From contig NZ_JAMTCR010000005.1 in assembly GCF_024171945.1 (NCBI RefSeq), forward strand, positions 1 to 64,000: 64,000 nucleotides of DNA. The letters are read 5' to 3'. The notes under the pieces were generated by a model, which was not told the DNA's origin, searched no databases, and saw nothing but the letters and a program-made list of their open reading frames with translations. Shown here piece after piece: positions 45,175 to 51,407 of the stretch. Every line of letters begins with the position of its first letter. Position 1 is the first letter of the stretch. Origin of the DNA: Actinokineospora globicatena. Lineage in GTDB: Bacteria; Actinomycetota; Actinomycetes; Mycobacteriales; Pseudonocardiaceae. The position numbers and the translations under genes were made by a program.

Positions 45175-45195
45175 GGGGGTGGGGTTAGCCCTACC
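45175..45195 (-). promoter_or_regulatory. 21-bp motif upstream of the sensor/kinase operon (copy B)
   Basis: Minus strand: GGTAGGGCT, AA, CCCCACCCCC. It lies 79 bases before ATG 45096; TAGCGT a few bases further down (45164-45169) is a possible -10. It agrees at 19 of 21 positions with the copy upstream of the acyltransferase (36988-37008). Confidence 0.6.
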
Positions 45196-45263
45196 TCCGG
45201 TATCCGGGATGAAACGCCGGGCCGCGGGCGTTAGACTGACCGGAAGGTTGTCCCAACCCACAC

Positions 45264-45633
45264 GGGGGTGAACGGTTTCGACTCTGGACGTCGAGTCAGG
45301 GGAAGCGTGCAGGTGCAGGCGAGATGACCACCTCAAGCGTCGCTCGCAAACCAATAAGCGCCAAGACTAACAGTCGCGCTGACTTCGCCCTCGCTGCCTA
45401 AGCGAGTGCGAGTCTGTCGGCCCGGGGGTGCCTCCGCCCCGGATCCCGGCATCAGCTAGGAGGCTCACCGCCAGTCCCGGTCACGGGGCCTGAACGGGAA
45501 TCCCACAGTGACTGGGCCCGTCACACCGGCTAGTTCGCGTGACCGGTGGGGCCAAGCAGAGACATAGCGAACTGCGCACGGAGAAGTCCTGGTGAAACGA
45601 CAGAGGACCCGGGTTCGATTCCCGGCACCTCCA
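45264..45633 (+). ncRNA. ssrA: transfer-messenger RNA
   Basis: 5' end GGGGGTGAACGGTTTCGAC and 3' end GGGTTCGATTCCCGGCACCTCC pair to form the alanyl acceptor stem, including a G3-U pair as expected for tRNA-Ala-like charging. The tag is encoded at 45360-45401: the resume codon GCC gives AKTNSRADFALAA, then TAA. Multiple GC-rich pseudoknot stems follow. CCA is not encoded. TAGACT at 45232-45237 may be the -10. A strong terminator follows. Confidence 0.97.
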
Positions 45634-45640
45634 CGGCCTC

Positions 45641-45690
45641 GGCCGACCCATGTTCGCGGAAAACGCGAACCGGGTCGGCCGTTGTTGTTT
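45641..45690 (+). terminator. tmRNA terminator
   Basis: GGCCGACCCATGTTCGCG, loop GAAAA, CGCGAACCGGGTCGGCC, then GTTGTTGTTT: a 17-18-bp stem with one unpaired base and a T-rich tail. Confidence 0.9.
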
Positions 45691-45722
45691 CTGGGGGCCG
45701 AGCCCCCAGACCCCACGGTGCG
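45691..45722. repeat. GGGGG-hairpin intergenic element, copy 2
   Basis: CTGGGGGCCGAGCCCCCAG followed by ACCCCACGGTGCG. It is the same element as at 27050-27082, and in both places it directly follows the terminator of a structured RNA gene. Confidence 0.6.
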
Positions 45723-45867
45723 GACAGGACTGGAGCCCTGAGCGCGAGCCTCTCTCGTTCCGCCCCTCCTCGGGGCCCAAGCCCTCAAGTCCCAGCCAGC
45801 GGACTCCGGACCCCCTTTGCGGTGGTTGAGTGGGGTGGACGGATTGCTGAAGAGAGGCGACATCCAG

Positions 45868-46119
45868 ATGAGCGCGGACGGGGACTCGCGGGTCTTGCCC
45901 TATGAGCACGATCCAGAAGCCGATGCCAGTTACATCTACCTGAGTCCCGGCAGTGGTCCCATCGTGCGCCAGGTCGCCATGGAGAACGCGCCGGGGCGGT
46001 TCGACCTGATCCTCGACCTCACCGAGGACGGCAAAGTCGTCGGCATCGAAATCATCGGCTCGAGCGCTTTCTTCGTCGACGCCCGCACCCCGGGAAGGCC
46101 TGCGACAACCGGGGACTGA
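45868..46119 (+). CDS. DUF2283 family protein
   Basis: 83-residue protein of the DUF2283 family. Recognisable 'YEHDPEADASYIYLS' (usual form: YDPEADALYI) and 'LILDLTEDGKVVGIEIIGSS'. Function unknown; such small proteins are widespread. ATG 45868 has GAGAGG about 11 bases upstream; the frame extends back to 45817 but without a better site. Confidence 0.82.
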   Translation: MSADGDSRVLPYEHDPEADASYIYLSPGSGPIVRQVAMENAPGRFDLILDLTEDGKVVGIEIIGSSAFFVDARTPGRPATTGD

Positions 46120-46169
46120 TCAGCCCCGGCGGATCGCTAAGATCCACATGAAACCTGGGGGTGGGCGTG

Positions 46170-46937
46170 ATGCGCGGTATTGCTGCCGTGGTTGTGGTGT
46201 GCGTGGTGGGCCTGGTCGGGTGTACGAAGCGGGCGGACACCGCGCCGGTGCCGGTGACCACGGCGCCGTTCGTGGCTGAGTTCGCTGATGCCGGGGCGTT
46301 GGGGCGGGCCGTGGAGCAGACGGCCAGGCGGGGGACGGCGGTCCAGGCTGATCTCATCGGGGACCAGGGGGAGCGGCGGATGACCGGTGCCGCTTCGATC
46401 GAGTTGGACCGGTTGGACCCGACCGTTCGGTTCACCCTCGACACCGAGCACGGTGATCTGACGGTGCTGGCCCTGGGTGGCATGGTCTACGCCACGCAGC
46501 CGGGGGAGACGGATCCCTCGAAGCTCTGGCTGGAGATCGACCAGGACAACCGGGACAACCCGTTGATCCAGTTCGTGGTGGCGTACTCGTCGCTGGACCC
46601 GCAGCGGGTCGGTGCCGCGATCGCCGCCGCGGGGACGACCGTGGTCGCCGAGCGGGACCACATCGCGGGCCGCGAGTTGACCAGGTACACCGTCCAGGTG
46701 GCCAAGGCCAAGCTGGACGGCGACGCGTTCTGGTTCCCGGCGATGGCGTTCAAGGACGTCCGGGGCGAGACCTTCACGACCGAGGTCTGGGTGGAGCCCG
46801 GTGGGCGCATCGCCAGGTACCAGAGCAGGCTGGAGCTGACCAAGGGCGCTGACTTCGTGGTCAAAGTGGACTACCACCACTGGGGCGACCTGGTCAACAT
46901 CGAGGCGCCCAGCCCGGGGCAGGTCGAGCGGAAGTAG
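46170..46937 (+). CDS. lipoprotein, paralogue of 41901-42641
   Basis: 255-residue predicted lipoprotein with signal and lipobox 'VVGLVGC'. The mature part carries 'EFADAGALGRAVEQTA', 'MVYATQPGE', 'SSLDPQRVGAAIA' and ends 'WGDLVNIEAPSPGQ', matching the other lipoprotein's 'EFGDAKALGAAIDALA', 'LYLSRPQATP', 'GSLDPRRVAADLG' and 'WGQSVEIDAPKPEE'. LppX/LprAFG-like fold expected; a lipid-carrier role is only by family analogy. ATG 46170 follows GGGGG by 8 bases. The first ~300 bases are strongly G-rich. Confidence 0.78.
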   Translation: MRGIAAVVVVCVVGLVGCTKRADTAPVPVTTAPFVAEFADAGALGRAVEQTARRGTAVQADLIGDQGERRMTGAASIELDRLDPTVRFTLDTEHGDLTVLALGGMVYATQPGETDPSKLWLEIDQDNRDNPLIQFVVAYSSLDPQRVGAAIAAAGTTVVAERDHIAGRELTRYTVQVAKAKLDGDAFWFPAMAFKDVRGETFTTEVWVEPGGRIARYQSRLELTKGADFVVKVDYHHWGDLVNIEAPSPGQVERK

Positions 46938-46939
46938 CG

Positions 46940-47416
46940 TCAGCCCCTGATCGTCTCCGTGAGCAGCAGGTTGGACGAGCGTGCCGCCGTGGTCAGGCGC
47001 TTGCCCGGCCAGCTCAGCACCGCTAGAGCGGAGGTTTTGAACTCTGGTCGGGTACCGGTAAGAGTCTCGACGACGTCCTCTAGGTCCGGGTTGTGCCCGA
47101 TCAGCAGGACGGTCCGCGCGTCCTCTGGCACTGACCGCAGCACGGTCAGTATCGACTCGGCGCCCTCCCCGTAGAGCTGCTCGTCGAAGGTCGTGGGCGG
47201 GACGGCGGTTAACTCGGCCGCCGCCAGCTCCCAGGTCTGCCTGGTGCGGGTCGCGGGCGAGACCAGGGCGAGGTCGATCTCCTCGACGTTGTCGGCCAAC
47301 CACCTGCCGACCGCGGGGGCGTCACGCCTACCTCGGTCGTTGAGCGGGCGACGGTAGTCCGGCACGCCCTCCGGCCAAGCCGACTTCGCGTGTCGCAGCA
47401 CCACCAACCGGCGCAT
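46940..47416 (-). CDS. histidine phosphatase, SixA-like
   Basis: 158-residue histidine-phosphatase-superfamily protein. Catalytic R-H in 'LVVLRHAKSAWPEG', second Arg in 'SPATRTRQTWELA', and the second catalytic His in 'VLLIGHNPDLED'. Length and motifs fit SixA-type phosphohistidine phosphatases. The true substrate is unknown. It converges on the lipoprotein gene with 2 bases between them. Confidence 0.9.
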   Translation of the reverse strand: MRRLVVLRHAKSAWPEGVPDYRRPLNDRGRRDAPAVGRWLADNVEEIDLALVSPATRTRQTWELAAAELTAVPPTTFDEQLYGEGAESILTVLRSVPEDARTVLLIGHNPDLEDVVETLTGTRPEFKTSALAVLSWPGKRLTTAARSSNLLLTETIRG

Positions 47417-47505
47417 GGGCTCCTCCTCATCAGTGGAACCCCCATCGAACCAGCTTTACTTTCGTCAGTGTCGACAACGCACCCCTGGCTTGTAGCGTCG
47501 GTCGG

Positions 47506-49047
47506 GTGGAGCGGACGCGGACACTCGCCGTTGATGTCGCGATCGGGGTCACCCTGTGCGCGTTGTTCGGCCTAGAGGTCCTGTTGAACCTGCCGGTCAC
47601 CAAGCTCACATGGGACGTGTTCGGCCTGTTCGGCCTGCTGGTGTGCGCGGTCGTCGTGTCCAGGCGGCTCCCCCTGGTGTCGTTCATGTTGGCCAGCGCC
47701 GGGTTGGCCTACCTCGTGCTCTTGGGCATCGGCACTGTCAGCTTCACCATGGCCGCGATGTTGACGAGCTACCTACTCGGTCGCCGGATGGCGGGGCCTC
47801 GACCGGCGGTCTATGCGTTCGCGGCTCTAGCGGCAGTCGGGCTCGGTTACGCCGTCGTACTCGGCTTCGTCCGTGGCCGGTTGGACACGCAGATGATGCA
47901 GTGGCTGTGGATGGTGTTCGGCCTGGTCCTGTTCGCGGTCTTCCCCTGGTTCGCGGGCCGGTTCGTGCGGCAACGAGCCGAGCTCCTGCGAGCCGGGTGG
48001 CAGCGCGCCGAGCAGCTGGAACGGGAGCAGCGGATCATCGCCGAACGGGAGCGGCTACGCGAACGGGCTCGTATCGCGCAGGACATGCACGACTCGCTTG
48101 GCCACGAACTGGCTCTTATCGCACTCCGCGCCGGTGGTCTCGAGGTCGATAGAGGCCTCGATGACCGCCACCGGCAGGCAGCGGGTGAGTTGCGTATGAC
48201 CGCCGGGCAGGCCTCGGAGACGCTGCGCACGATCATCGGCCTGCTAGGGGAGCCCGGGACGCTAGCGCCGCTGCGACCCACCAGTGACTCGGTAGCGGAC
48301 CTGGTCGAGAGGGCTAGAGCGTCCGGCATGGCTGTCGACCTGGGCGGCGATCTTGACGTAACTGGGGTCGTAGGGCTGGCCGTGCGTCGGGTGGTGCAAG
48401 AGGGGCTGACCAACGCTGCCAAGTACGCGCCGGGGGCCGCCGTGGCGGTAAGCGTTGAGCGGGGCGAGAGCGTCACGTCGGTGTCCGTGGTCAACGGGCA
48501 GCCCGTTAGGTCTGTCGCCGCCGATGGCGGGACTCAGCGAGGACTCATCGGATTGCGAGAGCGCACGTTGCTGATGGGTGGCACGTTCGCGGCCGGACCT
48601 GAGGACGGCGGGTTCGCCGTGCGGGTAAGGCTGCCGCATGATGCTGTCACCGTGGTCGAGCCGATAGAGACCACCGAGAGCGTCCGTGAGCAGGTAAGGC
48701 GTACCGCGCGGCGTGGGTTGATCGTCGCGGTAGGCGCACCCGCCGCTATCGCGTTCGGTCTCGTGGCGGTGATGTTCGGCTACTACGCCTACTCGGTGAC
48801 GCACTCGGTACTACCGCGCGCGGAGTTCGACCAGTTCTGGATAGGGCAGCCCAAGGACGACGTGGAGGCAGCGCTACCGGAGATGGAGATGCTGGACGCG
48901 CCTACCTTGCCGAACCCACCTGGAGCGGGATGCCGGTACTACCTTGCTGAGCCCGCCATGTTCGACTTCCACGCGCCGGTGCTGCGGGTGTGCTTCGACG
49001 CCGACCGGTTGGTCGCCAAGGACGTCGTCAGGGGGAGCCAGCAGTGA
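47506..49047 (+). CDS. sensor histidine kinase with C-terminal extracytoplasmic domain
   Basis: 513 residues. Five to six N-terminal transmembrane helices (to about residue 150) and a coiled-coil linker 'AEQLEREQRIIAERERLRERA'. The HisKA_3 core has its His in 'RIAQDMHDSLGHELALIA', N-box 'QEGLTNAAKYAPGA' and G-box 'GLIGLRERTLLMGG'. Unusually, the ATPase domain is followed by another transmembrane helix ('IAFGLVAVMFGYYAYS', near 415-430) and an ~80-residue tail 'FDQFWIGQPKDDVEAALPEM'...'CRYY'...'VCFDADRLV'. This tail resembles the BamE/SmpA fold and has two Cys. It would lie outside the membrane. Its stop overlaps the start of the response regulator. Confidence 0.88.
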   Translation: MERTRTLAVDVAIGVTLCALFGLEVLLNLPVTKLTWDVFGLFGLLVCAVVVSRRLPLVSFMLASAGLAYLVLLGIGTVSFTMAAMLTSYLLGRRMAGPRPAVYAFAALAAVGLGYAVVLGFVRGRLDTQMMQWLWMVFGLVLFAVFPWFAGRFVRQRAELLRAGWQRAEQLEREQRIIAERERLRERARIAQDMHDSLGHELALIALRAGGLEVDRGLDDRHRQAAGELRMTAGQASETLRTIIGLLGEPGTLAPLRPTSDSVADLVERARASGMAVDLGGDLDVTGVVGLAVRRVVQEGLTNAAKYAPGAAVAVSVERGESVTSVSVVNGQPVRSVAADGGTQRGLIGLRERTLLMGGTFAAGPEDGGFAVRVRLPHDAVTVVEPIETTESVREQVRRTARRGLIVAVGAPAAIAFGLVAVMFGYYAYSVTHSVLPRAEFDQFWIGQPKDDVEAALPEMEMLDAPTLPNPPGAGCRYYLAEPAMFDFHAPVLRVCFDADRLVAKDVVRGSQQ

Positions 49048-49715
49048 TCCGCGTCTTACTCGCTGACGATGAGGCCATGGTCCGTGCTGGGGTTCGCGCG
49101 ATCCTGGCCGCTGACAACGGCATCGACGTCGTCGCGGAGGCTGGAGACGGCCGAACGGCGGTAGAGCTAACGCTTGCGCATAGGCCTGACGTCGCACTGC
49201 TCGACATTCGCATGCCAGGCATGGACGGTCTTGCTGCCGCCGCCGAGATCCGACGCGTCGCGCCCGATACCGCCGTCGTCATGCTCACCACCTTTTCCGA
49301 GGACTCTTACATCGCTCGGGCACTGGGAGACGGTGCAAGCGGGTTCCTGCTCAAGTCTGGTGACCCGCGAGAGCTGATCGCGGGCGTACACGCTGTCGCG
49401 GAGGGGGCGGCCTACCTGTCGCCCAAGGTGGCTTCGCGGGTCATCGCTGAGCTGTCGTCAGGGCCAGCAGGGCGTATGGGCGCGCGGATAGAGGCGCGGG
49501 AGCGCGTCGCGGCACTCTCCGCGCGCGAGCGTGAGGTGCTCGCCTTGGTGGGTGCCGGGATGGCGAACGCGGCGATCGCGCGGCGCCTGCACCTGGTCGA
49601 GGGCACCGTGAAGGCGTACGTCAGCGCGATCCTGACCCGCCTTGACGTCCGCAACCGGGTGCAGGCGGCGATCATCGCGTACGAGGCCGGTCTCGTCGGG
49701 CCGACACCCGCTTGA
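49044..49715 (+). CDS. LuxR/NarL-type response regulator
   Basis: 223 residues: receiver domain with 'LLADDEAMVRAGV', phospho-acceptor Asp in 'VALLDIRMPGMDG', Thr in 'VVMLTTFSED' and Lys in 'GFLLKSGDP'. The LuxR HTH is 'LSAREREVLALVGAGMANAAIARRLHLVEGTVKAYVSAIL'-like, split here for length at 'VGAGM'. GTG 49044 overlaps the kinase stop and has GGGGGAG upstream, so the pair is translationally coupled. Its 3' end overlaps the convergent DedA gene by 44 bases. Confidence 0.92.
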   Translation: MIRVLLADDEAMVRAGVRAILAADNGIDVVAEAGDGRTAVELTLAHRPDVALLDIRMPGMDGLAAAAEIRRVAPDTAVVMLTTFSEDSYIARALGDGASGFLLKSGDPRELIAGVHAVAEGAAYLSPKVASRVIAELSSGPAGRMGARIEARERVAALSAREREVLALVGAGMANAAIARRLHLVEGTVKAYVSAILTRLDVRNRVQAAIIAYEAGLVGPTPA

Positions 49716-50307
49716 TCACGAACCAGCCGATGGCCAGCACGAACAGGCCGAGCACGACCTTCTCGAACACCGAGGCGTAGTTCTCGATGAGGTGCCAGTT
49801 CTGCCCGAGCAGGTAGCCCGCCAGCACGAACGCGGAGTTCCAGATGAGGCTGCCCGCGGTCGTAAGAAGCGTGAACTTGACCAACGGCATGCGGTTAAGC
49901 CCTGCGGGGATGGAGATAAGACTGCGGAAGACGGGCAGCATCCTCCCCAGGAACACCGCCTTGCCGCCGTGCTTCTCGAACCAGTGTTCCGTTCTCTCCA
50001 CATCGGACACGTCTAGCAGCGGGATCTTCTCCACTAGAGCCCGCAGCCGCTCCCGGCCTAACTTCGCGCCGAGCCAGTACAGGGCGAGCGCCCCTAGGAC
50101 CGAACCCAGCGTGGTGAAGAAGATCGCACTGAACAAGGTGATGCCACCGCGACTGGCAGCGAAACCGGCCAGCGGTAGGAATATCTCGCTCGGTAGCGGC
50201 GGGAACAAGTTCTCGGCGGCGACTAAGAGACCAGCGCCCGGGCCGCCGAGGGTGTCCATGACGTCCAACGCCCACCCGGTCAACCCGCCCTCGGGTCCGG
50301 TGCTCAC
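49672..50307 (-). CDS. DedA family membrane protein
   Basis: 211-residue DedA/SNARE-associated family protein, now linked to undecaprenyl-phosphate or phospholipid flipping in several bacteria. Motifs: 'AENLFPPLPSEIFLPLAGF' (re-entrant E-x-P region), 'FTTLGSVLGALALYWLG', 'GGKAVFLGRMLPVFRSLISIPAG' (family F/G-R-x-x-P-x-x-R block) and a C-terminal helix. GTG 50307 has AGGAGG about 9 bases upstream. It overlaps the response regulator 3' end. Confidence 0.92.
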   Translation of the reverse strand: MSTGPEGGLTGWALDVMDTLGGPGAGLLVAAENLFPPLPSEIFLPLAGFAASRGGITLFSAIFFTTLGSVLGALALYWLGAKLGRERLRALVEKIPLLDVSDVERTEHWFEKHGGKAVFLGRMLPVFRSLISIPAGLNRMPLVKFTLLTTAGSLIWNSAFVLAGYLLGQNWHLIENYASVFEKVVLGLFVLAIGWFVIKRVSARRDRPRTR

Positions 50308-50639
50308 GTGTCCTGCCTCCTTCCGCGCCTGCCTGGTGGCGTACCCGTTTTGTCGGGTTGTGGAACCCCTCGCACGCTGTCGATCACAGCGCCCCCTTCG
50401 TCGGTTGCCGGGAACGCTAGGTCCCGGCGCACCCCGGGCGCAGTGGCTGAACGTCCACCCCGAACCACTGACTTAGGTCAGGGCGAATCACCTGTCCGAG
50501 TGAGGCGGATCATGGTTTGCGCTGCCACAATGGCTGTGTGGGGCCATTTCCGGCTCTCGCGGCTGGGTGGTGCTTGGGCGCGAGCGGTGCTGGGGCGCGG
50601 GAGTGGGGATGGCGGTCACACCGGGGATGGGGCGCGTGG
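50308..50639. other. intergenic region upstream of dedA
   Basis: About 330 bases with no supportable gene. It holds the dedA promoter region and a perfect small inverted repeat, CTGAC TTAG GTCAG (50468-50481), a possible operator. The part near 50560-50640 is G-rich. Confidence 0.4.
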
Positions 50640-51113
50640 TCAGTTCTGTTGGTCGGACCGTGTTGGGAGGAGGCGGTATTCACGCAAGACGAGGGCGATG
50701 GTGATGATGTCCAGGGCCGCGAAGAAGGGGAGGACTATCGAGCCGGTGTGGAAGGACCGGATGATCTCGTAGACGACGAAGGCCGCCAGAACCACGGCGG
50801 CGACGGGGTAGGCGGGGCGGATCTGCCGGTGCAGCGCCGCCACCAGACCGAGTTTCACGATGCCGTGCAGGAGCAGGAACACCACCGCGAAGACGCGGGT
50901 CCGGGGGCTCTCGAAGTCCTGGATCGCGCCAGCGAGGTGGTGGGCGAGGGTCCCGTTGTGGTTGCCCACCAGATCCCTGGTCAGCACGTCGTTCGCCAGC
51001 CCGGTCAACACCGTCGTCGGAACGATGGCGAGCGCCAACCCACCCAACACCTGCGCGCCGCCATCTATGGCCTTCACGGCCATGGCCGCTCGGAACAATC
51101 CATGCACAACCAC
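50640..51113 (-). CDS. DUF2127 family membrane protein
   Basis: 157 residues with four hydrophobic segments: 'GLFRAAMAVKAIDGGAQVLGG', 'FAVVFLLLHGIVKLGLVAAL', 'AYPVAAVVLAAFVVYEIIR' and 'LPFFAALDIITIALVLREYR'. The 'LLLHGIVKLGL' and 'EIIRSFHTGSIVL' blocks are those of DUF2127. Function unknown. GTG 51113 is the first start in frame; ATG 51083 is an alternative. No operon partner is evident. Confidence 0.82.
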   Translation of the reverse strand: MVVHGLFRAAMAVKAIDGGAQVLGGLALAIVPTTVLTGLANDVLTRDLVGNHNGTLAHHLAGAIQDFESPRTRVFAVVFLLLHGIVKLGLVAALHRQIRPAYPVAAVVLAAFVVYEIIRSFHTGSIVLPFFAALDIITIALVLREYRLLPTRSDQQN

Positions 51114-51407
51114 AGCATGAGCCCGCGACCGCCCGCTGTCCTGGCGAAGGTCACCAGGCCGATGGTCTGCAGGTGACCCTCAAGGACCTGGCACGTCCAG
51201 GCAGGCCCTGACCACGTCGAAGTACACCCGGATCGCGGCCCAGCCACACGGCCCGACTAGGTCACCGCCCGAGCAAGTCGAGGCGGCGGAGCTGGATGCC
51301 CTTGGCGCACCAAGGGCACGGTGACGTGGAGAGCAGGGCCACATGGGCTGCGACAGTCCGGCGAGTGGGGTCTGGTTGGCGTTTCCTGTGCCGGGACGTG
51401 TGGAGGG

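Noticed and set aside
49672..49715. 44-base convergent overlap of response regulator and DedA genes as a regulatory antisense device
   Set aside because: Both reading frames are clearly coding to their ends, and nothing beyond the overlap supports regulation.
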